This document shows, in pieces, positions 1 to 8,563 of a stretch of DNA of 49,470 bases. The DNA lies in assembly GCF_014287635.1 (NCBI RefSeq), contig NZ_JACOPH010000016.1, forward strand, positions 1 through 49,470, given 5' to 3'. The notes beneath the pieces are model-generated. The model was given only the letters and a program-made list of their open reading frames with translations, was not told where the DNA came from and did not search any database. Made by a program: the position numbers and the translations under genes. Each line of letters opens with the position of its first letter. The stretch's first letter is position 1. This DNA comes from Roseburia zhanii. GTDB lineage: Bacteria; Bacillota; Clostridia; Lachnospirales; Lachnospiraceae.

Positions 1-342
1 GGTTGTCATCCCGACCTGTTCCAGACAAGTCTGTCACAGTTCAGTCTGTCACCCTGTTTTTCTTAATGATTCTCAAAATCTTTCAAGGTTATTTCACTGT
101 TTAGTTATCAATGTTCGTTCAAATGACTTCGTCAGTTTATCATGTTTCTTTTTATCTGTCAATACCTTTTTTTGTTTTTCTTTCAAAAACTTTTTATATG
201 ATATATCAAGAATTTTCTGACTACTGTCTTATTTTTCTTACTGTCTCAAACACTTTATTTTCGACAGCTCAGTTATAATACACCCATTTATATTCATATG
301 TCAAGCACTTTTTTTATTTTTTTTGTTTTTTTACATTTTCTG
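1..342. other. intergenic, T-rich, no gene seen
   Basis: No convincing gene. The plus strand is rich in T runs. Positions 29-37 and 44-52 carry the same nonamer GTCTGTCAC 15 bases apart, and the first copy overlaps a palindrome, CAGACAAGTCTG, at 22-33. This could be an operator, or the leader of a minus-strand gene leaving the window on the left, but neither can be shown. A plus-strand open frame starting at 298 is antisense to the better-supported gene at 343-750 and was not called. Confidence 0.4.
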
Positions 343-750
343 CTATTTTTCATGGAATCTCCTGCGGATCAGCTTTACGATCAGGTGATACACTGCCCTG
401 ATACAGGAAAATATAAAGAACAATACGATAAATCCGACAACGCCAAAAACAATATCTGCAAAGTCCATATTTCCGGTATTTGTGACTTTCTGTCCAATCT
501 CGATTGCAAATGTGATCACGATGATCAGTGTAAATACATAGATCCATGCGATCACCATGATATGATCATGTTTTGCTAAGGATTTAAAAAACGGATAGAC
601 TACAAAAATCATCAACATTCCTAAAACCCCGATCACAATAAAGTGCAGCTCTTTATCAGAAAAGTTATATTCATATGCATCATTCAGCCCCATCAGCCGG
701 TTATGTATTTTTGAGATCATATAAACGATCGTATAAAGAAATTCTTTCAT
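343..750 (-). CDS. small VanZ-like integral membrane protein
   Basis: A 135-residue protein with about three hydrophobic helices (around residues 37-52, 66-84 and 98-118). The stretch EIGQKVTNTGNMDFADIVFG matches the VanZ-like pattern in which an E..Q motif and a D.x.D-type acidic pair sit in or next to membrane helices. VanZ-like proteins are small membrane proteins of mostly unknown function; VanZ itself is linked to teicoplanin resistance. The start is supported by GGGAGG about 9 bases upstream (760-765). It is divergent from the gene at 965. Function here is unknown; the family call is from the motif only. Confidence 0.65.
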   Translation of the reverse strand: MKEFLYTIVYMISKIHNRLMGLNDAYEYNFSDKELHFIVIGVLGMLMIFVVYPFFKSLAKHDHIMVIAWIYVFTLIIVITFAIEIGQKVTNTGNMDFADIVFGVVGFIVLFFIFSCIRAVYHLIVKLIRRRFHEK

Positions 751-872
751 ATGCTTTTTCCTCCCAATACTATTTATCTACTCCCTGAATTCTCTATTTT
801 AAAGATTTCGGAAAGACATTCTGTTTTTCTTTCTTCATTTTAATATAAGAAAGAAATACTGTCAAAGAACGT

Positions 873-922
873 TTGACTTATTCTTTTTTTGAAACTATAC
901 TTAGTATTGGTACATTAGTACC
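873..922 (+). promoter_or_regulatory. sigma-A promoter with palindromic operator-like site
   Basis: TTGACT (873-878) and TATACT (896-901) are separated by exactly 17 bases. Just downstream, near the expected start of transcription, lies the perfect palindrome GGTAC-ATTA-GTACC (909-922). The position is typical of a repressor site for the gene at 965. The regulator is not identifiable. Confidence 0.7.
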
Positions 923-964
923 TTACCTATTTCCCATATTACGAACGAAAAGGAGTAATTACCT

Positions 965-1990
965 ATGACAAACAATTATCTTGAGCCTTATTTTTCTCCT
1001 GTATTGATCACTGATTATATCCGTGAAAATCCAAATGGTATGAAACGTTTCCAGATTTATGATCTGTACCGCTTTTTGACTTCAGCAGACAGCAGTTCCC
1101 ATGACATCGTACCATTTTTATATCAGCTTACAGATGCTCCGCTTTCAGAAGATTCTTTTGAAATGATAAGCGGCTACTTAGCAGAAGATTTTTATTTTTC
1201 TCCTGCATTCCGCTCAGACAGCTATGACTCTGTTCTTCTATATTATGCAATCTGGCTGTCAGAGGACTCTGCAATGCAAAAAGACCGTTTTCTGCATCAG
1301 ATCTTTTCGAAATATTCCCCTGCGATTTTGGAGATCGATTTTTCTGATTCTTCAAATAATCTGCCATTTGAGATTACAGATGCCTGCACATTCTTTGGAG
1401 GTCTTTTTTACATTGCATGTCATGCACCGGCACAGTTGCCGAAATTTCTTCCGGAATTTGCTAAACATTATCAGGAAGAATGGCATTTTACCTGTGAAGA
1501 TTTCATTCTTTATAATTTTATGGATGAATATTTCGAAATCAGCAATTGCAGGAGCAACCTGAAATTTCAGGAGTTGATCTCAACGCTATCGCTTGCTACT
1601 CTGCAGGCACAGGATATGACATTAAACGAATGTACAGCTGCTGATGGTTTACAGCAGTTAAAACATCCATTTTCCCAGCTTGCAGGTCTATACCGTTATG
1701 GTGCTCTTACTTTTGAGCAGACAGGGAATCCTTCGGCTGCATGTGATAAAATGAAACACCTGTTAGATTATGCAGTTACCTACGAACTGCGCCGCAACCT
1801 GTTTGATTTTCATTTAGATGAAGACCGAATCATCACACTAGATAACTGGAAAGAAAAATTAAAATGGTATCACGTTCAGTATGACAGTGCCTACGCTCAT
1901 GCTATTTCCCTGTTTTACAGTGCATCTGTATCACAGCAGTTATTAAAGAAACAGTTTATGGAAAAATTAAACGAACTGCAAATGCTATAA
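965..1990 (+). CDS. uncharacterised 341-residue cytosolic protein
   Basis: I do not recognise this protein. It has no signal peptide or membrane segment, is rich in aromatic and acidic residues, and looks mostly alpha-helical (for example the Leu/Gln-rich C-terminus around residues 300-341). Translation is well supported: AAGGAG ends 8 bases before the ATG, a 17-spaced sigma-A promoter lies at 873-901, and a strong terminator follows. It is a single-gene unit, divergent from the VanZ-like gene and convergent with the Na/Pi carrier. A GTAC palindrome between promoter and gene suggests dedicated control. No function is proposed. Confidence 0.85.
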   Translation: MTNNYLEPYFSPVLITDYIRENPNGMKRFQIYDLYRFLTSADSSSHDIVPFLYQLTDAPLSEDSFEMISGYLAEDFYFSPAFRSDSYDSVLLYYAIWLSEDSAMQKDRFLHQIFSKYSPAILEIDFSDSSNNLPFEITDACTFFGGLFYIACHAPAQLPKFLPEFAKHYQEEWHFTCEDFILYNFMDEYFEISNCRSNLKFQELISTLSLATLQAQDMTLNECTAADGLQQLKHPFSQLAGLYRYGALTFEQTGNPSAACDKMKHLLDYAVTYELRRNLFDFHLDEDRIITLDNWKEKLKWYHVQYDSAYAHAISLFYSASVSQQLLKKQFMEKLNELQML

Positions 1991-2011
1991 AAAGCGATCA
2001 TTTTATTCTGT

Positions 2012-2065
2012 AAAAAACTTCCTTAAACATTCAGGAATGTCCCTGTTGTCTAAGGAAGTTTTTTC
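2012..2065. terminator. bidirectional intrinsic terminator
   Basis: AAAAACTTCCTTA (2013-2025) pairs fully with TAAGGAAGTTTTT (2051-2063). T runs flank the stem in both directions, so it can end the plus-strand gene at 965-1990 and the minus-strand carrier at 2076-3887. Confidence 0.85.
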
Positions 2066-2075
2066 TTTATAGCTG

Positions 2076-3887
2076 TCAGTCTTCTTTGGAAACTGTTTTT
2101 TTCTTATTCTTTTTGCTGCTTTGAAAGCCATTGATATTATATTTTTTCTCATACATTTCAAAGCACTGCATATAGTCCTCATTTTTCAATTCACGAACAC
2201 TCTTTAAATATTCGTGTGTATCAAAATCCGAAGCCTCTAATTCTATCATCGCAACTGCTACATTAGAACAATGTGCTGCAATACGCTCTAAATTATTCAA
2301 AAGATCATTAAAGACAAATCCCTGCTTCATATCGCATTTGCCCATCCGAAGTCTGGCAATATGCCGCAGCTTTAATTCGTCGCATAAGATACCGATCAGT
2401 TCACGAAGCGGCTCTACTTTCGCTGCTACTTCCAAATCGTCTTCCCAGAATGCATTGACTGCCAGATCTACAACTTCTCTTGTTGCATCTTCGAGCACAT
2501 TCATTTCATAACCGGCTTCTTCGGAAAATTCAATCTTCTTATCTGATAATTCATATGCTGCTTCAGCAATATTTACTGCATGATCTCCTAAACGTTCAAA
2601 ATCACTGATCGTATGTAAAAATTTAGAAACCTGCTTTGTCTGTGATGCATCCATTTCTTTTCCGGTAAGCTGCATCAGATAAGTGCCCAGCTTATCTTCA
2701 TATTTATCGATCAGATTCTCTTTTTCCTGTACTTTCTGAAATTTATCCTGTGAAAATCCTTCTAACAGACTTAATGCACGGAAAATATTTTTTCTTGCTT
2801 TTTTCGCCATACCATTCATGGCTAAATGGCTCTGACTGATCGCAATTGCCGGATATGCCAAAAAACGTTCCTCTAACAGATCAAAATCTGCCTGTTCTTC
2901 TTCATCTTCCGGTGAATCTTTGATCAGTGTAAATACTAATTTTTCAATATACTTGATAAATGGCACCAGTATCAGGATCGTCGCTGTACGGAATACGGTA
3001 TTCATCATTGCGATCTGCATCGGTCCTAAAATCGTATCCATAAAATCAAAATGAACGATCGCATTGACAGAATAAAATACGATTGACCAGAATACCATAC
3101 CAAACAGGTCATTGATCAGATAGATCAATGCGGTACGTTTTCCGTTCTTATTCGTTCCAATCGATGATAACAATACCGGACAGGCTGCCCCTACACCAAT
3201 TCCCATCGTGATTGGAAGTGCTGTTGCAAAGCTGATAGCTCCGGTAACTGATAACGCCTGCAAAATACCGACTGACGCAGATGCACTCTGCAAAACTGCC
3301 GTAAATAAAATACCTACGATAATACCTGCGATCGGATTTGAAAACATTGTGAGTACATGAACAAATTCTTCGCTTTCCTTTAATGGTGAAACTGCGCCAC
3401 TCATCGTCTGCATTCCTACCATCAAAATGGAAAATCCAAGCATGATGTCTCCCACATTTTTATAGACAGCTTTTTTCAAAAACATCTTAAAGATGATACC
3501 AATGATCGCCACGATTGCTGAAATCGTTGCCGTTGATAAAAGCTGTGCGATCCCGCTTGAACCATCAATATAGGATAGACATAATATCCAGCCTGTAATA
3601 CTTGTTCCGATATTTGCCCCCATGATAATCCCGATCGCCTGTGCGACTTTCATCATACCGGAATTTACAAAACCGACAACCATAACGGTTGTTGCTGAAG
3701 ATGACTGGATGATGGCAGTTACAACTGCTCCTAACAGTATCCCCTTGACCGGTGTATTTGTCAGCTGGTACAATATCAATTCCAGCTTATTTCCTGCAAC
3801 CCTCTTTAACCCATCTCCCATTAAAGACATACCGAATAGAAACAGTGCTACACCGCTCAATAACGATAGAATCATTGTAATGCCCAT
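2076..3887 (-). CDS. Na/phosphate (Na/Pi) cotransporter with C-terminal PhoU-like domain
   Basis: The 603-residue protein has two Na/Pi-cotransporter repeats in the N-terminal 320 residues, each carrying the QSSSATT/QSASAS-type signature (QSSSATT near residue 62, QSASASVG near 202), within about eight to nine hydrophobic helices. Residues about 340-590 are hydrophilic and helical with PhoU-like patterns (DFERLGDHAVNIAEAAYEL; LERIAAHCSNVAVAM). Proteins of this family move phosphate with sodium; the PhoU part probably senses or limits uptake. Length is usual for bacterial NptA/YjbB-type proteins. GAGG lies about 10 bases before the ATG. The gene stands alone, with its own promoter and a shared terminator. 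Substrate is inferred from the family. Confidence 0.92.
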   Translation of the reverse strand: MGITMILSLLSGVALFLFGMSLMGDGLKRVAGNKLELILYQLTNTPVKGILLGAVVTAIIQSSSATTVMVVGFVNSGMMKVAQAIGIIMGANIGTSITGWILCLSYIDGSSGIAQLLSTATISAIVAIIGIIFKMFLKKAVYKNVGDIMLGFSILMVGMQTMSGAVSPLKESEEFVHVLTMFSNPIAGIIVGILFTAVLQSASASVGILQALSVTGAISFATALPITMGIGVGAACPVLLSSIGTNKNGKRTALIYLINDLFGMVFWSIVFYSVNAIVHFDFMDTILGPMQIAMMNTVFRTATILILVPFIKYIEKLVFTLIKDSPEDEEEQADFDLLEERFLAYPAIAISQSHLAMNGMAKKARKNIFRALSLLEGFSQDKFQKVQEKENLIDKYEDKLGTYLMQLTGKEMDASQTKQVSKFLHTISDFERLGDHAVNIAEAAYELSDKKIEFSEEAGYEMNVLEDATREVVDLAVNAFWEDDLEVAAKVEPLRELIGILCDELKLRHIARLRMGKCDMKQGFVFNDLLNNLERIAAHCSNVAVAMIELEASDFDTHEYLKSVRELKNEDYMQCFEMYEKKYNINGFQSSKKNKKKTVSKED

Positions 3888-4002
3888 TGTGCAATCCTCT
3901 TCTTTTTTATGTTTTTTCGTAACTATTCCATAGCTTCCCAGTTACACTTTTCAAATGCTTTACCTGCTTTTTACAGTTTGTTTACATTCACATTCAAAAA
4001 CT

Positions 4003-4032
4003 ATTATACATTACAAATATGGGAAATTACAA
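4003..4032 (-). promoter_or_regulatory. probable promoter of the Na/Pi carrier
   Basis: On the minus strand TTGTAA (4027-4032) and TATAAT (4003-4008) are 18 bases apart. It lies about 115 bases upstream of the carrier start, leaving a long leader in which I see no clear hairpin. Confidence 0.5.
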
Positions 4033-4053
4033 TATAATTTTCATATTTGTTAA

Positions 4054-4191
4054 CAATTCCCTTGCCCATATGTTATCGTTTACCAGCAAAGCTACTGTCT
4101 GAGTCCTAATGCTCAACTGTTATCTGAAATGCCTTATACATTGAAAAAAGACGACACAAATAACTGGGTACTGAAAAATTACAAGGATTGA
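4054..4191 (+). pseudogene. remnant of a gene 3' end (about 45 codons)
   Basis: Between two stops, this frame reads like the tail of a real protein: YVIVYQQSYCLSPNAQLLSE, then a Lys/Asp/Asn-rich end NNWVLKNYKD and TGA. There is no start codon or ribosome site and nothing upstream continues it. It sits directly before the capsule-precursor dehydrogenase, where recombination commonly leaves scraps of former polysaccharide genes. The parent family is not identified. It may also be chance open sequence. Confidence 0.3.
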
Positions 4192-4355
4192 TTTGTGAAG
4201 ATCACGGCTATCCTAAGAACTTATCTTTACTATACATTTTGTTATTATTATTAACTTTTTATGCTATTTTAGAACATTTTCTTTCAATTTTACATTTTTT
4301 CAATTATCTATTGCATAGTTTATCTAACAGTGCTATTCTACAAAGGATTTACATC

Positions 4356-4392
4356 TTGAAATTTGCTCAAAGCAATGTTATTTATAATAACA
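4356..4392 (+). promoter_or_regulatory. promoter with palindromic site, upstream of HTH-dehydrogenase
   Basis: TTGAAA (4356-4361) and TATTTA (4379-4384, with an upstream TGT extended element) are 17 bases apart. A perfect palindrome, TGTTAT-TTATA-ATAACA (4376-4392), covers the -10 box. It ends 22 bases before the ATG of a gene whose product has its own XRE-type DNA-binding domain, so autoregulation is a reasonable inference. Confidence 0.5.
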
Positions 4393-4414
4393 ATCAGGAA
4401 AAAAGGAACTTAAA

Positions 4415-5890
4415 ATGAAAAAACTATCCACAACAATTCTTGCTGAAATTGTTGAAACCAAAAGAAAGGCTGCCAAGCTGACACAAGTACAGCTTGCCGA
4501 GAAAACCGGCATTAACAGAGCACAGCTTTCAAGACTGGAGCAGGAAGATTACTATCCTTCCATCCCCCAGCTGGAAGCTCTCGGAGAAGCACTGGGCTTC
4601 GATCTGGACGATGTATTTATCAATGCAGCCAGCAAGAAGATTGAATCACCATCACCACTCAATATCGCAGTAGCCGGAACAGGATATGTAGGGCTTTCCA
4701 TCGCCACACTGCTTGCACAGCACAATCATGTCACAGCCGTTGATGTGATCCCGGAAAAGATAGAAATGCTCAACAACCGCAAATCCCCAATTCAGGACGA
4801 TTATATTGAAAAATATCTGGCTGAAAAAGATCTGGATCTGACTGCCACACTGGATGGTGCAGCTGCTTATAAGGATGCTGATTTCGTTGTCATTGCCACA
4901 CCGACCAACTATGACAGCAAGATGAACTACTTTGATACTTCACTTGTTGAGGATGTGATCAAGCTTGTACTTTCCGTCAATCAGGATGCCATCATGGTCA
5001 TCAAATCAACCATTCCTGTTGGCTTCACAAAATCTGTTCGGGAAAAATACAATACAAAAAATATTATTTTCAGTCCGGAATTTCTGCGTGAATCCAAAGC
5101 ACTATATGATAACCTCTATCCAAGCCGCATTATCGTATCCACTGATAAGGAAGATGAACGACTTATAGAAAAATCACACCAGTTTGCTGCTCTTCTGCAG
5201 GAAGGGGCACTCAAAGAAAATATTGATACGTTATTTATGGGATTTACTGAAGCGGAAGCTGTTAAGCTTTTTGCCAATACTTATCTGGCACTCCGCGTCT
5301 CCTACTTCAATGAACTGGATACTTATGCAGAAATGAAAGGGCTGAATACCAAGGATATCATTGATGGTGTCTGCCTTGATCCACGTATCGGAACGCATTA
5401 TAACAACCCGAGCTTTGGATACGGCGGTTACTGCCTGCCTAAGGATAGCAAACAGCTCCTTGCCAACTATAATGATGTACCGCAAAATATGATGAGTGCG
5501 ATTGTGGAAAGTAATAAAACGAGAAAAGATTTCATTGCTGATCGTGTTCTTGAGATTACCGGTGGATATGAAGCAAACAGCCAGTGGGATGCTTCTAAAG
5601 AAAAAGAAGTTATTGTCGGTGTATATCGTCTTACCATGAAGAGTAATTCCGATAACTTCCGCCAGTCCTCTATTCAGGGAGTTATGAAACGTATTAAAGC
5701 CAAAGGTGCTAAGGTCATTATCTTTGAACCAACACTGAAAAACGGAGAAACCTTCTTTGGAAGTGAAGTTGTTAATGATCTGGATAAATTCAAAAAAATG
5801 TCACATTCTATCATCGCTAATAGATATGATTCCTGTCTGGATGATGTGAAAGACAAGGTATATACAAGAGATATTTTCAAAAGAGACTAA
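4415..5890 (+). CDS. UDP-glucose 6-dehydrogenase fused to N-terminal XRE helix-turn-helix
   Basis: Residues about 9-70 form an XRE/Cro-type helix-turn-helix (recognition region [13 protein letters not shown]). Residues 82-490 form a full UDP-glucose/GDP-mannose dehydrogenase: NAD-binding GTGYVG (88-93), STIPVG (198-203), PEFLRE (221-226), and the active-site Cys340 in [10 protein letters not shown]. The enzyme would oxidise UDP-glucose to UDP-glucuronate, a precursor of acidic polysaccharides. The normal enzyme is near 390-450 residues; the extra length is the DNA-binding part. AAGGAA lies 8 bases before the ATG. It is convergent with the UDP-glucuronate epimerase-like gene, its likely next step, and close to the capsule operon. 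The fusion suggests a metabolite- or NAD-sensing regulator that controls its own or capsule transcription; that is inference. Confidence 0.93.
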   Translation: MKKLSTTILAEIVETKRKAAKLTQVQLAEKTGINRAQLSRLEQEDYYPSIPQLEALGEALGFDLDDVFINAASKKIESPSPLNIAVAGTGYVGLSIATLLAQHNHVTAVDVIPEKIEMLNNRKSPIQDDYIEKYLAEKDLDLTATLDGAAAYKDADFVVIATPTNYDSKMNYFDTSLVEDVIKLVLSVNQDAIMVIKSTIPVGFTKSVREKYNTKNIIFSPEFLRESKALYDNLYPSRIIVSTDKEDERLIEKSHQFAALLQEGALKENIDTLFMGFTEAEAVKLFANTYLALRVSYFNELDTYAEMKGLNTKDIIDGVCLDPRIGTHYNNPSFGYGGYCLPKDSKQLLANYNDVPQNMMSAIVESNKTRKDFIADRVLEITGGYEANSQWDASKEKEVIVGVYRLTMKSNSDNFRQSSIQGVMKRIKAKGAKVIIFEPTLKNGETFFGSEVVNDLDKFKKMSHSIIANRYDSCLDDVKDKVYTRDIFKRD

Positions 5891-5895
5891 ATTCC

Positions 5896-5928
5896 AAAAG
5901 GGAAGTCACATAATGGCTTCCCTTTCTT
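5896..5928. terminator. intrinsic terminator between convergent genes
   Basis: AAAGGGAAGTCA (5897-5908) pairs with TGGCTTCCCTTT (5914-5925), with one G-T pair, followed by a T-rich stretch. It ends the dehydrogenase transcript and may also serve the epimerase gene from the other side. Confidence 0.75.
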
Positions 5929-5945
5929 ATATTGTTATATCCATA

Positions 5946-7034
5946 CTACATATAAAATTCCTTATACCACTCAGCAAACTTCCGAAGTCCATCCCTGAGA
6001 CTTGTATTCGGTTTAAAGCCAAAGTCTTCTTCTAAGGCCTTCGTATCCGCATAAGTGACCGGAACATCGCCGGGCTGCATTGGAACGAGCTTCTTATGCG
6101 CTTCAAAATCATAATCTGCCGGAAGCACGCCTGCGCAGATCAGTTCCTGTTGCAGAATATCTACAAAATCAAGCAGGTTTTCCGGTTGGTTATTACCGAT
6201 GTTGTAAACAGCATATGGTGGAACCGGTAAACCGTCTTCTCCCATCTTTTTCTCCGGAGCAGCCCGCATAACACGCTTTACACCTTCTACAATATCATCT
6301 ACATATGTAAAATCACGCTTACAGTTACCATAATTAAAAATCTGGATTGTTTCATTGTTACGAAGCTTATTGGTAAAACCAAAGTATGCCATATCCGGTC
6401 TTCCCGCTGGTCCGTATACCGTAAAGAAACGCAAACCGGTCGATGGAATATTATAGAGCTTACTGTACGCATGTGCCATCAACTCATTTGACTTCTTTGT
6501 AGCAGCATATAATGATACAGGATTATCCACCTTATCCTCCGTCGAATATGGCACTTTCTTATTTGTTCCATATACAGACGAGGATGAGGCATAAACCAAA
6601 TGTTCTACACCAGCCTGTCCATCATCGTAGGAATGACGACAAGACTCTAAGATATTGTAAAAACCAATCAAATTACTTTCGATATACACATCAGGATTGG
6701 TAATCGAATATCTGACACCGGCTTGTGCTGCAAGATTGACAACTACAGAAGGCTTATGTTCTGTAAAAATCTGATTAATCAAGTTCTTATCTGCAATACT
6801 GCCCTTTACAAATCTCCACGAAAGATCCTCTCTTTCTGCAGCCATTGTCTCAATCTGACTAAGACGATATTCCTTAATAGAAACATCATAGTAGTCATTC
6901 ATATTGTCAATACCAATGATCTGCATTGGTTTTCCCATACGGATAAGTTCCATAACCAAGTTAGAACCGATAAAACCTGCAGCCCCGGTTACTAATATTG
7001 TTTTGTTTTCTAACGATATGTTTTGTTGCTTCAT
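5946..7034 (-). CDS. NAD-dependent epimerase, UDP-glucuronate 4-epimerase type
   Basis: A 362-residue short-chain dehydrogenase/epimerase. The NAD-binding GAAGFIG motif is at 17-23, the serine-rich strand YASSSSVYG near 148-156, and the catalytic Y176xxxK180 lies in YAATKKSNE. The motif MNDYYD (45-50) and the RFFTVYGPAGRPDMA stretch are typical of the CapI/LpsL/GAE group that converts UDP-glucuronate to UDP-galacturonate. Its pairing with the UDP-glucose dehydrogenase 55 bases away on the other strand supports that substrate. AGGGAG lies about 8 bases before the ATG. It lies beyond the capsule operon, separated by a 330-base gap, so it may have its own promoter. Confidence 0.9.
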   Translation of the reverse strand: MKQQNISLENKTILVTGAAGFIGSNLVMELIRMGKPMQIIGIDNMNDYYDVSIKEYRLSQIETMAAEREDLSWRFVKGSIADKNLINQIFTEHKPSVVVNLAAQAGVRYSITNPDVYIESNLIGFYNILESCRHSYDDGQAGVEHLVYASSSSVYGTNKKVPYSTEDKVDNPVSLYAATKKSNELMAHAYSKLYNIPSTGLRFFTVYGPAGRPDMAYFGFTNKLRNNETIQIFNYGNCKRDFTYVDDIVEGVKRVMRAAPEKKMGEDGLPVPPYAVYNIGNNQPENLLDFVDILQQELICAGVLPADYDFEAHKKLVPMQPGDVPVTYADTKALEEDFGFKPNTSLRDGLRKFAEWYKEFYM

Positions 7035-7158
7035 TATTGATTATCTCCCTAAAAATAAATTACTTAAAATGCATGGCATCCCATTTTATAACTGAGTATT
7101 CCACCGCAACGTAATATTCAATAACTTACTGGCATTATTGTTTATTGTCTTTATTAAG

Positions 7159-7257
7159 CTAATTCTCCAAATCTTCTATCAGCTGTTTAGTTCTAGCATT
7201 CGCCCTTTCTTCATTCAAGTGCAAAATTGTATTATAAAAATAATTATACAAAAAAAT
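7159..7257 (-). pseudogene. possible remnant of a gene 3' end in a 330-base gap
   Basis: The 7035-7366 gap holds no intact gene. On the minus strand a short open frame ends in NEERANARTKQLIEDLEN and TAG, a composition typical of a real, charged C-terminal helix, but there is no start, no ribosome site and a stop about 33 codons upstream. It fits a leftover from replacement of variable capsule genes. The rest of the gap is very AT-rich and I see nothing else in it. Confidence 0.3.
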
Positions 7258-7366
7258 TTACTCTCTATAATTTGATATAACTTCGCAATCTAATTGTCAT
7301 GCCGAAAATCAGAACAAATATTCTCTTTCTTTGATTACAATTATCTCTATCAAATTTACGTGTTAA

Positions 7367-8410
7367 TCAACTTTTAATTAACGGCAAATGTTTTTTAATA
7401 TATTTATTATATATATGACAAAACAAACAATCCGCTATCATAGAAATTACAAATGACACTAGCGAAATTAAATAACCTCTTCCGGAATACAAAACTTTCT
7501 CATCAAACAGATGCCAGATTATTGTATTTAAAATACCTACCATAATCGCCTGTATACCATATATACTCATACTGTTTTTTCCAATAAATTCGAGAATTTT
7601 ATAAGTTTTATTACCTTGAGACAAAAACATACTAAAGCAAATAATAGCAGCAGAAAATAGAATCGCAGTTGCTACATCCGTAAATACATTACCAAAACTA
7701 TGCGAATCAAATGCAAAATTTATGTCAAAAGAAAAAAACATAACAAATCCTAATCCAAGAAACACAAGTGTCGAGTTAAAAAGAGTTAATCTGCTTAATT
7801 TCTTTTTTAATATTTTGCTAATCCAATAGCCAAAACATATATAAAAAACAGCTAAAGGAACCACTTCAAAATGCCAAACGAGATATACATCATTATAATA
7901 GTTACAAAACAAATAAGAACTCACTAAGCAAATAAATGCAAAAACAATCTGAAAATTTCTTTTTTGTTTAACAAGAATAAAGTGTGCAATCATTAACGCT
8001 AAAAATAGCGTGAACAAAAACCACAAACTACCAGTGTAATCAGAATAACCGATTTGAAGTACAATTCCAAAAAAACGCCTAATTAATGAGATTCTGCTAT
8101 ATGTATGTTCAAAACAGTTTTTTACAATTTGCCATATATACATCACTAATTCAAAAAAATATGCAGGGATTATGATCGAGTTTATTCTCTTTTTTAAAAA
8201 TATACTTGTATTATTCTCTTGACTTAAAGAAAATGTTATTCCTGATAAAATGAAAAATAATGGCATATGGAATGAATAAATGAATTGTCTGGCAATTCTA
8301 GGGTAAGTCGTCATATGCCCTAGTACAACTAAACAAATCGCAATTCCCCTAGCATAATCAAATTCTTTTTTTCGTTCTATATTCTGTTTGTCGATCATCT
8401 GATTTTCCAT
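7367..8410 (-). CDS. membrane acyltransferase (acyltransferase 3 family)
   Basis: A multi-pass protein of about 347 residues with nine to ten hydrophobic helices and the early motif FDYARGIAICLVVLGHM, where the His after the first helix is the conserved acyltransferase-3 residue, followed by FIYSFHMPLFFILSG. Such proteins acetylate or succinylate polysaccharide sugars at the membrane. As the last gene of the capsule operon it probably decorates the repeat unit. The start is uncertain: the ATG at 8410 is used here, but an upstream in-frame TTG at 8425 is possible and neither has a good ribosome site. Base composition is very AT-rich, like the neighbouring variable genes. Confidence 0.85.
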   Translation of the reverse strand: MENQMIDKQNIERKKEFDYARGIAICLVVLGHMTTYPRIARQFIYSFHMPLFFILSGITFSLSQENNTSIFLKKRINSIIIPAYFFELVMYIWQIVKNCFEHTYSRISLIRRFFGIVLQIGYSDYTGSLWFLFTLFLALMIAHFILVKQKRNFQIVFAFICLVSSYLFCNYYNDVYLVWHFEVVPLAVFYICFGYWISKILKKKLSRLTLFNSTLVFLGLGFVMFFSFDINFAFDSHSFGNVFTDVATAILFSAAIICFSMFLSQGNKTYKILEFIGKNSMSIYGIQAIMVGILNTIIWHLFDEKVLYSGRGYLISLVSFVISMIADCLFCHIYNKYIKKHLPLIKS

Positions 8411-8563
8411 ATTCTTATTCAACAACTTTCTTCAAAAAATTTTCATTGTACCTATCACCATGTATTTATGCATTGACGAGAAATTTACCACAGTGAGGCT
8501 AACCTATATAGCTTCTTTTCTGCAGGTTTCAAAAATTTCTAATCCATATATATGCATATCCAT

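Noticed and set aside
298..579. Plus-strand open frame of 93 codons
   Set aside because: Lies antisense to the VanZ-like gene, which has a good ribosome site and membrane-protein pattern; no ribosome site of its own.
4188..4418. Plus-strand open frame of 76 codons upstream of the dehydrogenase
   Set aside because: No ribosome site, very AT-rich, runs through the promoter and palindrome and overlaps the dehydrogenase start.
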